Positions 50,239 through 59,600 of a stretch of 64,000 nt of DNA are shown here, piece after piece. Position numbers and translations under genes: made by a program. This stretch comes from Maccoyibacter sp900556645 (lineage in GTDB: Bacteria > Bacillota > Clostridia > Lachnospirales > Lachnospiraceae). Every line of letters begins with the position of its first letter. Positions within the stretch are counted from its first letter, which is position 1. The notes below the pieces were generated by a model. It did not search any database. It was not told where the DNA came from and saw only the letters and a program-made list of their open reading frames with translations. The stretch lies in assembly GCA_958349535.1 (NCBI GenBank), contig CATWDJ010000003.1, positions 62,001-126,000 of the forward strand. Direction: 5' to 3'.

Positions 50239-50721
50239 ATGGAAAATGTAAATAAACTCTTGGAAGACCGGGAATATCAGCAGCAGATAAAACAACTGGA
50301 GGAATTAGAGAAAGAGCGTGTATATTGTGGGCATGGACTAGAACATCTGCTGGCAGTTGCCAGAATCGCCCAGTTGAAAAATCTGGAATCCGGTTGGAAT
50401 ATGAAAAAAGAGAGTATTTATCTTGCAGCATTGCTGCACGATTTAGGGAGAACAGAGGAATATTTGCAGGGGATATCCCATGATAAGGCAGGTGAGAAAA
50501 AAGCAGAATATTTTTTGAATAAGTTAAATCTTACCACAGAAGAGAAACAAGAGATTACAGAAGCGGTCTCGGGACATAGGAACAAGGGAAAAAGACAGGA
50601 GCAGTCTTTGGCAGAGCTGATAAGAAGAGCAGATAAAAGCTCTCGTAATTGTAGGTTTTGTAAAGCATATGATACCTGTAAATGGAGTGAAGAAGCGAAG
50701 AATCAAAAGTTATGGTATTAG
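50239..50721 (+). CDS. HD-domain hydrolase in folate operon
   Basis: The 160-residue protein has HD-domain metal residues in order: GHGLEHLLAV (H32/H36), LLHDLGR (H67-D68), SHDKAG (H81) and a distal Asp in RRADKSS (D132). A Cys-rich tail (CRFCKAYDTC, residues 138-147) could bind a metal ion. It sits between folE and folP, with its start adjoining the folE stop. No Nudix-type dihydroneopterin triphosphatase is in the operon, so this HD protein is a candidate for that missing dephosphorylation step (inference). YedJ-like housekeeping phosphohydrolase is the alternative. Confidence 0.8.
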   Translation: MENVNKLLEDREYQQQIKQLEELEKERVYCGHGLEHLLAVARIAQLKNLESGWNMKKESIYLAALLHDLGRTEEYLQGISHDKAGEKKAEYFLNKLNLTTEEKQEITEAVSGHRNKGKRQEQSLAELIRRADKSSRNCRFCKAYDTCKWSEEAKNQKLWY

Positions 50722-50738
50722 AACAGACGAGGTGCAGT

Positions 50739-51575
50739 ATGAAAGAGAAAATTGAAAAAATTACAATAGGAAATAGGAAATTCGACGTTAAAAATCATAC
50801 CTATGTCATGGGTATTTTAAATGTAACGCCGGATTCCTTTTCTGATGGCGGAAAATACAACACATTGGATCAGGCATTGTTCCACGCACAGGAAATGGTG
50901 GAGCAGGGTGTGGACATCATCGACGTGGGAGGAGAATCTACCCGCCCAGGTTATACCATAATTTCCGATGAGGAGGAAATTCAACGGACGGTTCCGGTGG
51001 TGGAGGCGTTGAAGGAACGTTTTGAAGTGCCAATCTCCATAGATACATATAAAAGCAAGGTGGCAAAGGCAAATATCAAGGCAGGTGTGGATTTAATCAA
51101 TGACATCTGGGGATTAAAATATGATGAAAAAATGGCAAAGGTAATTGCTGATGCGAAGCTTCCATGCTGCCTGATGCATAACCGCAAGGAAGCCGATTAC
51201 AAGAAATTTTTAAAAGAGATGAAAGCAGATTTGAAAGAAAGTATCTGGCTTGCCAAGGAAGCAGGTATTAAAAATAAACGGATTATTCTGGACCCGGGAG
51301 TGGGCTTTGGAAAGACCTATGAGAATAATCTGGAGGCGATTCGTTGTCTGGATGTTCTGGAAGAAATGGGATATCCGGTGTTGTTGGGAACCAGCCGGAA
51401 GTCAGTCATCGGACTATCCTTAGATTTGCCAAGCGAAGAAAGAGTGGAGGGAACACTGGTAACCACGGTATTCGGGGTTATGCAGGGAGCAGCCTTTGTG
51501 AGAGTCCATGATGTAAAGGAAAACAAGCGGGCAATTACCATGGCAGAGGCAATTTTAGGAAGGAAAGACCTGTAA
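50739..51575 (+). CDS. folP: Dihydropteroate synthase
   Basis: The 278-residue TIM-barrel enzyme joins the pterin to p-aminobenzoate. Signatures: MGILNVTPDSFSDGG, IIDVGGESTRPG, CCLMHNR, ILDPGVGFGKTYENN, LLGTSRKSVIG, and FVRVHDV at the end. The frame opens at 50712 inside the HD gene, but GACGAGGTG is placed for the ATG at 50739. Next gene is folBK, 3 bp on. Confidence 0.95.
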   Translation: MKEKIEKITIGNRKFDVKNHTYVMGILNVTPDSFSDGGKYNTLDQALFHAQEMVEQGVDIIDVGGESTRPGYTIISDEEEIQRTVPVVEALKERFEVPISIDTYKSKVAKANIKAGVDLINDIWGLKYDEKMAKVIADAKLPCCLMHNRKEADYKKFLKEMKADLKESIWLAKEAGIKNKRIILDPGVGFGKTYENNLEAIRCLDVLEEMGYPVLLGTSRKSVIGLSLDLPSEERVEGTLVTTVFGVMQGAAFVRVHDVKENKRAITMAEAILGRKDL

Positions 51576-51578
51576 GAC

Positions 51579-52391
51579 ATGGATAAGATTAAGATAAAGA
51601 ATCTGGAGGTATTTGCAAATCACGGGGTATTTCCGGAGGAGACAAAACTGGGACAAAAATTCCTGATAAATGCAACTTTATATACAGACACCCGTAAAGC
51701 AGGAAGAAGAGATACCTTGGAGGAATCCATTCATTACGGAGAAGTCAGTCAGTATATGGAAGAGTTTATGAAAAAGAACACCTATCAACTGATAGAGGCG
51801 GCTGCGGAACATTTGGCGGAGGCATTGTTGAGAGAGATCCCAAGACTGCGTCAGGTAAAGCTGGAGATTCAGAAACCTTGGGCACCTATCGGACTTCCGT
51901 TAGAGGCAGTATCTGTGGAGATTATCCGTGGATGGAATAAGGTGTATCTTTCCTTTGGGTCTAATTTGGGAAACCGGGAGGAATATATCCGTCAGGGAAT
52001 TGAAAAATTAAGGCATCATGAAGATTGCAGGGTTTTACAGGTATCGAAACTGATTCAGACAAAGCCTTACGGCGGTGTAAAGCAGGAGGATTTTTTAAAT
52101 GGCTGTCTGGAAATGGAGACACTTTTGACACCGGAGGAGCTGTTGGAGCTGCTTCATAAAATTGAGGCAGAGGCGGGACGAGAACGGAAAATCCATTGGG
52201 GTCCCCGTACATTAGATATGGATATTTTATTTTATGACAGAGAGTGCATTGAAACGGAAGAACTAACCATCCCCCATGTGGATTTGCAAAACCGCAGATT
52301 TGTATTGGAACCTTTGGCGGAGATTGCACCCGGCTTCCGGCATCCGATAATCGGAAAGACTGTGAAGGAGATGTTAGAAGAACTGGATTAG
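51579..52391 (+). CDS. folB-folK: Dihydroneopterin aldolase/HPPK bifunctional protein
   Basis: The 270-residue fusion has residues 1-115 as dihydroneopterin aldolase (IKNLEVFANHGVFPEETKLG, YGEVSQYMEEFM, LIEAAAEHLAEALL) and residues 121-270 as 6-hydroxymethyl-dihydropterin pyrophosphokinase (VYLSFGSNLGNRE, LIQTKPYGGVKQEDFLNG, HWGPRTLDMDILFYD). Both steps precede DHPS. The operon thus encodes folE, folP, folB, folK and folC, lacking only the triphosphatase. Confidence 0.95.
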   Translation: MDKIKIKNLEVFANHGVFPEETKLGQKFLINATLYTDTRKAGRRDTLEESIHYGEVSQYMEEFMKKNTYQLIEAAAEHLAEALLREIPRLRQVKLEIQKPWAPIGLPLEAVSVEIIRGWNKVYLSFGSNLGNREEYIRQGIEKLRHHEDCRVLQVSKLIQTKPYGGVKQEDFLNGCLEMETLLTPEELLELLHKIEAEAGRERKIHWGPRTLDMDILFYDRECIETEELTIPHVDLQNRRFVLEPLAEIAPGFRHPIIGKTVKEMLEELD

Positions 52392-52415
52392 ACGAAAGAG
52401 AAAGGAAGCAGAAGA

Positions 52416-53609
52416 TTGCTAGAATATCGAAAAACGATGAGAGCATGCCTGGCTGTATTTGGCGGTTTTTTAGCCATGCATATGATTTACGGAGCTTTTT
52501 GTTATGAGAGAGCAACTTTCTTTCATATTATGATTTATTCAGCTCTTTTTCTACTGCCTCCGCTACTTGCTTTTTTGATTTCAAAAAACCAGAGAATGGT
52601 AGAGTTGCTTACTTTGTTCTGCATTTTGATGGCGACTTACATGATTTCTGTAGAAGTGGAAAATTTGGTTCATCCGATTCTTGTGTTTTGTTGTGCAGCA
52701 ATCATGATTGCAATGTTTGCGGATAAGCCTCTGTTCTATATCTATGCAATAGGAACGATAATGATTTTAATCGTCATGCCATTGATATATCCGGAATTTT
52801 TGCATGGAGAGATGACAGCTATAAAATATACCATGTATGTGATAATCTATAGTGTTCTGATTATCAGTCTTTTGAGTGTAGTACATTTTTATGAGGTTTA
52901 TAAAAAAGAACTTATTGCAAAAGCGGAAGAAGCAAATATGGAAAATCGCAGTAAGAGTACCTTCCTTGCCAATATGAGTCATGAAATTCGAACACCGATG
53001 AATGCCATTGTGGGAATGAGCGAGCTTTTAATGAAGGGAGAACTGTCGGCGACTCAGCGGGAATATGTGGATACGATAAGAAATGCTTCGGATAATCTAT
53101 TGGCAATTATCAATGATATTTTAGATTTTTCTAAGATGGATGCAGAGAAGCTGGAATTGGCAGAGGTGCCTTATGATTTGGGAAAGGTAGTAACCGATTT
53201 GCAGAATCTGATTGCGACCCGACTGATAGGAAAAGATGTTATTCTATTGATTCGGATGGAAGAGAATATACCAAGTCTCTTAGAAGGGGATGACGGAAGA
53301 ATCCGTCAGATGCTGCTAAATATTCTTTCCAATGCGGTAAAGTTTACAGAAAAGGGAAAGATTCTGTTACAGGTGGAGTGGGAAAAGAAGTCCGAAAATA
53401 AATGTGAATTAATTTTCCGGGTGTCGGATACGGGAATTGGTATCCGAAAAGAGGAGATGGGAAGTCTGTTTACGGCATTTTCCCAAGCGGATTATAAAAA
53501 AAATCGGCAGCAGGAGGGAACCGGACTGGGGCTTGCTATTACAAAAAAATTGCAGAACAGATGCATGGGAATATTGAAATTGAGAGTACTTATGGAGAAG
53601 GCACGATAG
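52416..53609 (+). CDS. Hybrid histidine kinase, N-terminal part (frame 0)
   Basis: The 397-residue ORF begins at TTG with AAAGGAAG about 10 nt upstream. Residues 10-160 hold about six membrane helices. A HisKA with H189 (FLANMSHEIRTPMNAIVG) and an HATPase (N box NILSNAVKF, DTGIGI, GTGLGLAITKK) follow. Immediately after GLAITKK, at A7 (53543-53549), the frame runs out of homology and stops about 20 codons later. The sequence continues perfectly in the -1 frame (ATT GCA GAA CAG giving IAEQMHGNIEIES). See the companion entry. Confidence 0.8.
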   Translation: MLEYRKTMRACLAVFGGFLAMHMIYGAFCYERATFFHIMIYSALFLLPPLLAFLISKNQRMVELLTLFCILMATYMISVEVENLVHPILVFCCAAIMIAMFADKPLFYIYAIGTIMILIVMPLIYPEFLHGEMTAIKYTMYVIIYSVLIISLLSVVHFYEVYKKELIAKAEEANMENRSKSTFLANMSHEIRTPMNAIVGMSELLMKGELSATQREYVDTIRNASDNLLAIINDILDFSKMDAEKLELAEVPYDLGKVVTDLQNLIATRLIGKDVILLIRMEENIPSLLEGDDGRIRQMLLNILSNAVKFTEKGKILLQVEWEKKSENKCELIFRVSDTGIGIRKEEMGSLFTAFSQADYKKNRQQEGTGLGLAITKKLQNRCMGILKLRVLMEKAR

Positions 53610-54976
53610 TTACTATTCGGGTAGAGCAGAAGATGTTAGAAGAACAGTCCTTTGTGAAAATGGAACACCCGGAACAGTACCGAGTTTACGTGTATGAGCC
53701 AAACCGTTCCTATATGGAAAGCATTCTGGAAAGCGGAAACAAAATGCAGTTGCAAGTAGTGCCGGTTCGGAGTCTTGGAAAGTTGGAAGAAATAATTGTT
53801 GATGAACCGGGAACAATTTTGTTTTATGATTATGTCAGCGGACAAAAACGGATTGGAGAGTATGCAAAGACCGTAAAAAATGTCCGGTTTGTTGCCATGG
53901 CGAGAATTCAGGAAGAAATCGGAATCTCAGGAAAGATGAATAAGGTAATTGTGAGAAAACCGGTTTATATTTACAATATGGCAGTTGCAATCAGAGAAGA
54001 TGCGGAAAACAGGAGACAGGAGCAGGAAGAAAATGTTCGATTTATAGCACTGGGAGCAGAGGTGCTGGTGGTAGATGATAATTACATGAATTTAAAGGTG
54101 GTAGAAAGCCTGCTTCAGATTTTTGAGTTAAATGTGACCACAGTGTCAAGTGGTTATGACTGTATCCGGTTGTTAGAAATGGGACATTTTTATGATATTA
54201 TTTTTATGGATCACATGATGCCGTATCTGGATGGTGTGGAAACTACCCGAATTATCCGTGACAAAGAACGGGTCAGAGGAGAACATCAAGTGGTAATTGC
54301 ACTGTCGGCAAATGCCGTTAACGGTGCGGGAAAGTATTTCCGGGAACAGGGCATGGACGATTTTATCTCTAAGCCGGTAAACCTAAAACAGCTGGAAGTC
54401 TTCTTACGGGAATGGATACCGGAAGAAAAGCAGAGAGAAACGGAAAAGAAAAAAGCGGAGAGTAACGAAATTGAAACAGCATCTGAGATGTTGAATATGA
54501 AAAAAGGTATGGAGAGTGTCGGAAATCAGAAAGAAAAGGATTACCAGAATTATGTCATAGAGGTACATGCATTAAAGAGTAGTATGGCAGGAATCGGAGC
54601 CTATGGATTATCTACCATGGCAAAGGAACATGAGTATGCAGGAAAATCCCAGAACTATGATTTTATAGAAAGTCATATACAGGAGTTGATAAAGGCATAC
54701 CGGGATGTAATAGAAGAAATACAGGAAATTCTAAGAAAAGAATCTCTGGAAGAAATAGAAGAGAAGAAAGAGGATGAAGACGTATCCTTGGATAAAATTA
54801 AAGAGGCTCTGTTGGATTATGATGCACAGGAAGCCTGTATCAGAATCAAAGCAGCAATGAAGAATGAAAAATGGAGAGAAAAATTGCAGACCATACTGGT
54901 ACATGCAGGAATGTTGGAGTATGAGAGAGCCTTAGAAGAACTAAAGGAGTTAGAGGATGAAGAAGATATTGTTTGA
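53549..54976 (+). CDS. Hybrid histidine kinase, C-terminal part (-1 frame)
   Basis: This is the continuation of the kinase in the -1 frame: IAEQMHGNIEIESTYGEGTI (end of the HATPase), a divergent receiver-like segment, a receiver domain (VLVVDDNYMNLK, phospho-Asp in IIFMDHMMPYLDG), and an Hpt domain (VIEVHALKSSMAGIG). A stand-alone ORF with ATG can only be opened at 53561 inside the ATPase domain, with no ribosome site, so it is not an independent gene. The two parts make one protein matching the domain order of the kinase at 29.8 kb. It overlaps the downstream HAD gene by 20 bp. Confidence 0.75.
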   Translation: MAEQMHGNIEIESTYGEGTIVTIRVEQKMLEEQSFVKMEHPEQYRVYVYEPNRSYMESILESGNKMQLQVVPVRSLGKLEEIIVDEPGTILFYDYVSGQKRIGEYAKTVKNVRFVAMARIQEEIGISGKMNKVIVRKPVYIYNMAVAIREDAENRRQEQEENVRFIALGAEVLVVDDNYMNLKVVESLLQIFELNVTTVSSGYDCIRLLEMGHFYDIIFMDHMMPYLDGVETTRIIRDKERVRGEHQVVIALSANAVNGAGKYFREQGMDDFISKPVNLKQLEVFLREWIPEEKQRETEKKKAESNEIETASEMLNMKKGMESVGNQKEKDYQNYVIEVHALKSSMAGIGAYGLSTMAKEHEYAGKSQNYDFIESHIQELIKAYRDVIEEIQEILRKESLEEIEEKKEDEDVSLDKIKEALLDYDAQEACIRIKAAMKNEKWREKLQTILVHAGMLEYERALEELKELEDEEDIV

Positions 54977-55610
54977 TTTAGATGGGACGATTACGGATTC
55001 CTTTGAAGGGATTACAAAGTGTGTACAATATGCTTTGAAACATAAAGGGATAGAAGTGGAAAATCTCGATGATTTGAGAAGTTATATCGGACCGCCTTTG
55101 AAATATTCGTTTCAGAAAAACTATGATTTCGATGATGAAACCACAAGTTATCTGATTGAAAAATACCGGGAGCGTTTTGACAAGGTAGGGATTTTTGAAA
55201 ATCGTTTGTATGGCGGGGTGGAAGAGTGCCTAAAAGCCTTAAAAGATAAGGGATACCCTTTAGCTTTGGCATCCTCGAAGCCGGAAGAGGCGTGTAAAAA
55301 AATCCTAAAAAAACACGGATTGGACGGGTATTTTGATGAGATTGTGGGTGCAACGCTGGATGAGCGGATTTCTACAAAACAGGAAGTATTACAGGAAGTA
55401 TTTCGAAGAATGAAAGTGGAGAATCCCAGAGAATGTCTGTTGATTGGAGATACGATTTTTGATGTGGAAGGGGCAAAAGAAGCTGGAATGGAATGCATCG
55501 GTGTGTCCTACGGATTTGGGAATAAAAAAGAGATGGAGCAGGCAGGAGCGTTGGTGGTCTGCGATAATTTGAAGGAAGTGGAGAAATATATTGAACAATA
55601 CGAAGCTTAA
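54957..55610 (+). CDS. HAD-superfamily phosphatase, phosphoglycolate phosphatase-like
   Basis: The 217-residue HAD subfamily IA protein has motif I FDLDGTITDS (residues 6-15), motif II LASSKP, the motif III lysine region (RISTKQEVLQEV), and motif IV LIGDTIFDVEGAKEAG. The helical cap fits the Gph/PpaX branch, which dephosphorylates small metabolites. AAAGGAG is 7 nt before the ATG. The substrate is not determined. Confidence 0.85.
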   Translation: MKKILFDLDGTITDSFEGITKCVQYALKHKGIEVENLDDLRSYIGPPLKYSFQKNYDFDDETTSYLIEKYRERFDKVGIFENRLYGGVEECLKALKDKGYPLALASSKPEEACKKILKKHGLDGYFDEIVGATLDERISTKQEVLQEVFRRMKVENPRECLLIGDTIFDVEGAKEAGMECIGVSYGFGNKKEMEQAGALVVCDNLKEVEKYIEQYEA

Positions 55611-56382
55611 CCGGGCATGGGCAATCGTGTATCCGGTGGGAATTTATTATGTGATTACAAATGTGGCAACTTTTATGATTACTCTGTTTGTGCCACTGAC
55701 CAATCAAAGCTATGGCTTTATCAAGGTATTGTCTACTTTGCTGACCCTCCCGTTTATTTATAGAATTTATCGGGCAGATGAAGTGCGGAGAGGTTATTTG
55801 GAACCGGAGTGGAAGAACGTGGTGAAAAGCTTTCGGCAGGAATTACCGGTGATTGCAGGGATTGCTCTTATGGCGGCCTGCCTGTCTGTTGTTTTAAATA
55901 ACATTCTGGCGTGGACGCCGCTGATAGAAACTTCTAAGAGCTATCAGCAGGTGGCAAAAGCCTTTTTTGGCGGAGGAATCATTTTTGAAATTTTAGGACC
56001 CTGTATTTTGGTTCCCATATTGGAGGAATATGTGTTTCGGGGGCTGGTTTACCGCAGGCTGCGGGAATGGCTCTCCCTTCCATGGGCGGTGGGAATTTCC
56101 GCAGTAATTTTCGGAGTAATGCATATGAATCTGGTACAGTTCATCTATGCGGGGTTGTTGGGAATTTTCCTTGCACTTTGTGCGGAACGGACAGAATATC
56201 TGTATGGTGCCATTGCCGGACATATGGCGGCTAATACCATATCGGTAATTCGAACAGAGACAGAATGGCTGAAATGGATGGAGCATCCCTTTGGGGTAAA
56301 GCTGTGTATGACCATCGGTCTGGGACTGGTTTTCGTGGGATTAGCAGTCATTATTTTCCGAAAAAAGAGAGATACAATTTAG
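55591..56382 (+). CDS. CPBP-family intramembrane glutamic protease
   Basis: The 263-residue protein begins at TTG inside the preceding HAD gene, with GTGGAG 9 nt upstream. About eight hydrophobic helices are present. The CPBP/Abi motifs are clear: EEYVFRGLVYRRLR (glutamate pair plus Arg), FGVMHMN (His) and GHMAANTIS (His/Asn), all around residues 150-225. The family includes CAAX-type prenyl-protein endopeptidases and bacteriocin self-immunity proteins. The substrate is unknown. Confidence 0.85.
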   Translation: MNNTKLNRAWAIVYPVGIYYVITNVATFMITLFVPLTNQSYGFIKVLSTLLTLPFIYRIYRADEVRRGYLEPEWKNVVKSFRQELPVIAGIALMAACLSVVLNNILAWTPLIETSKSYQQVAKAFFGGGIIFEILGPCILVPILEEYVFRGLVYRRLREWLSLPWAVGISAVIFGVMHMNLVQFIYAGLLGIFLALCAERTEYLYGAIAGHMAANTISVIRTETEWLKWMEHPFGVKLCMTIGLGLVFVGLAVIIFRKKRDTI

Positions 56383-56412
56383 ACACAATTTAATAAAAAA
56401 GAGAAAACAAAG

Positions 56413-56483
56413 AGGTTTTTAGAAAAAAAGTTTTTGTGAGATTTGAGAAAAATCCAATAAAATTGTTTCTAAAAACCTTTTTT
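56413..56483 (+). terminator. Possible long-loop terminator before gltB
   Basis: AGGTTTTTAGAAA (56413-56425) pairs perfectly with TTTCTAAAAACCT (56466-56478), followed by TTTTT. The 40-nt loop makes it weaker than usual. Confidence 0.5.
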
Positions 56484-56569
56484 AATGAAAAAATAAAAAT
56501 AAATAATCTGACAATATAAAAATGTAAACAGTAAAGACAAATAATCAGTTTATTTAAGTAAAAAAAGTG

Positions 56570-56598
56570 TTTACACGAAAAAAAAACAGGTGTATCAT
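56570..56598 (+). promoter_or_regulatory. Promoter for gltB-gltD
   Basis: TTTACA (56570-56575) and TATCAT (56593-56598) are 17 bp apart. Short inverted GTGTTTACAC surrounds the -35. Confidence 0.45.
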
Positions 56599-56655
56599 AA
56601 ATGTTAGAAAAAACGTAGAAGGTGCAACAGACAGAAGGCACAGAAAGGAAGAGGT

Positions 56656-59600
56656 ATGAAGACACAGATGAACGAGAGTACTGCAACAGCAAAAGGATTG
56701 TATGATCCGAGTTTTGAGCATGATAACTGCGGTATCGGTTCCGTTGTAAATATCAAAGGAATCAAGACCCATGAAACCGTAGAAAATGCATTGAAGATTG
56801 TAGAAAATTTGAAACACAGAGCAGGAAAAGATGCCGAGGGTAAAACCGGTGACGGTGTTGGTATTCTGTTACAGATTTCACATAAATTTTTTAAAAAGGC
56901 ATGTGAACCTTTGGGAATCCAGTTGGGAGAAGAGCGGGATTACGGAATCGGAATGTTTTTCTTTCCACAGGAAGAACTGAAGCGGAATCAGGCAAAGAAA
57001 ATGTTCGAGGTTATCATTGAAAAAGAGGGGATGGAATTTTTAGGTTGGAGAGAGGTTCCTACAGACCCGAAGACTTTGGGACAGAAAGCCATCGATTGTA
57101 TGCCTTATATCATGCAGGGCTTTGTAAAACGTCCGGCAGACTGTCCGAAGGGACTGGATTTTGACCGGAAGCTGTATGTTGCCAGAAGAGTGTTCGAGCA
57201 GAGTAATGACGATACCTATGTGGTTTCCTTCTCCAGCAGAACCATCGTATACAAGGGAATGTTCTTAGTGGAGCAGCTTCGATTGTTTTTCAAGGATTTG
57301 CAGGATAAGGATTATGAATCTGCCATTGCAACGGTACACTCCCGTTTCTCTACCAATACCAATCCAAGCTGGGAGAGAGCCCATCCGAACCGTTTTATCG
57401 TACATAACGGTGAGATTAATACCATTCGGGGTAATGCAGATAAGATGCTTGCCCGCGAGGAGACGATGGAATCCGAGCATTTAAAGGGCGAATTGCAGAA
57501 GGTGCTTCCGGTGGTCAATACCGCAGGTTCCGACTCCGCCATGCTGGATAACACGCTGGAATTTTTGGTAATGAGCGGTATGGAGCTTCCACTGGCGGTT
57601 ATGATTACCATTCCTGAGCCTTGGGCAAATAACAGTATTATGAGCCAGAAGAAAAAAGATTTTTATCAGTATTATGCAACCATGATGGAGCCATGGGACG
57701 GCCCGGCTTCGATTCTCTTTTCTGACGGAGATATTATGGGAGCGGTTCTGGACCGTAACGGATTGAGACCTTCCAGATATTACATTACAAACGATGATTA
57801 TCTGATTCTTTCCTCAGAAGTGGGAGTTTTGGAAATTGAGCCGGAGCGTATCAAAGTAAAAGAAAGACTTCGCCCGGGAAAAATGCTTTTAGTGGATACC
57901 GTAAAGGGAGAGGTCATTGACGATGAGGAGTTAAAAGATCGTTATGCGGACAAACAGCCGTATGGTGAGTGGTTAGACCGCAATCTGGTAGAGTTGAAGG
58001 ATTTGAAGATTCCTAATGAGCGTGTAATGGAATACAAAAAAGAAGAATTGAGAAGAATGCAGAAGGCATTTGGATATACCTATGAATCCACCAGAGATAC
58101 CATTCTTCCGATGGCACAGAACGGAGCAGAATCCATTGCAGCCATGGGTATTGATTCTCCGATTCCGGTGTTATCCAATGACCAGCAGCCGTTGTTTAAC
58201 TATTTTAAACAGCTCTTTGCACAGGTTACCAACCCGCCAATCGACTGTATCCGTGAGGAAGTAGTAACATCTACCACCGTATACATCGGAGAGGACGGAA
58301 ACCTTCTGGAAGAGCAGGCAATCAACTGTCAGGTGTTAAAGATTCACAACCCGATTCTGACCAATACGGATTTGATGAAGATTCGTACCATGAAACGGGA
58401 TGGATTTAAGGTTGTGACTTTGCCGATTACTTATTATAAGAATACCAGCCTGCAGAAAGCCTTGGATCATCTCTTTGTGGAGGCGGACAGAGCTCATAGG
58501 GACGGAGCCAATATCCTGATTCTTTCCGATCGTGGTGTGGATGAGAACCATGTGGCAATTCCTTCTCTGTTGGCAGTAGCAGCATTGAACCAGCATTTGG
58601 TCGAGACAAAGAAACGCACCAGCCTTGCCATGATTCTGGAATCCGGCGAGCCAAGAGAGGTACATCATTTTGCCACTCTGTTGGGATACGGTGCCTGTGC
58701 CATCAATCCTTATCTGGTACAGGATACGATCAAAAATCTCATTGATGAGCATATGTTAGACAAGGATTATTATGCAGCTATTGATGATTACAATAATGCA
58801 GTTATTCACGGAATTGTAAAGATTGCTTCCAAAATGGGTATTTCCACCATTCAGTCCTATCAGGGCTCCAAGATTTTCGAGGCAATCGGTATAGATTCCG
58901 AGGTCATTGATAAATACTTTACCAATACCGTCAGCAGAATCGGCGGTATCAATTTAGCAGATATTGAAAAAGCAGTAGATACGCTTCATTCCGAGGCTTA
59001 CGATCCGTTGGGACTGGAAACAGATTTGACCTTGGACTCCAAAGGACGCCATAAGATGAGAAGCGGAGCAGAGGAACATCTCTATAATCCTCAGACCATC
59101 CATCTGTTACAGGAGGCAACCAGAAGAGGAGATTATGGATTGTTCAAAGAATATTCCAAGCTCTTAGACGGAGAAGAGAGAGCCTTGAATATCCGTGGCT
59201 TGATGGATTTCAATTATCCGAAGAAAGGAATTCCGATTGAGGAAGTGGAGAGCGTGGATTCCATTGTAACCCGTTTTAAAACAGGAGCTATGTCCTACGG
59301 TTCTATTTCTCAGGAGGCACATGAGACACTGGCTATCGCCATGAATAAACTTCACGGAAAATCCAATTCCGGTGAAGGTGGAGAGAGCTTAGAGAGACTG
59401 ACCGTCGGAAAAGACGGATTAAATAAATGCTCTGCCATTAAGCAGGTGGCAAGCGGACGTTTCGGTGTTACCAGCCGTTATCTGGTAAGTGCCAAGGAGA
59501 TTCAGATTAAGATGGCACAGGGAGCAAAACCGGGCGAAGGCGGACATCTTCCGGCAGGAAAGGTTTATCCTTGGATTGCAAAAACCAGACACTCCACACC

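Noticed and set aside
53495..53503. Second A-rich run in the hybrid kinase as a frameshift site
   Set aside because: The reading frame continues with correct homology on both sides of this run (DYKKNRQQEGTGLG), so no shift occurs there.
53561..54976. Independent gene starting at the internal ATG of the split kinase
   Set aside because: The ATG lies inside the ATPase domain, has no ribosome site, and its product begins in the middle of a conserved domain.
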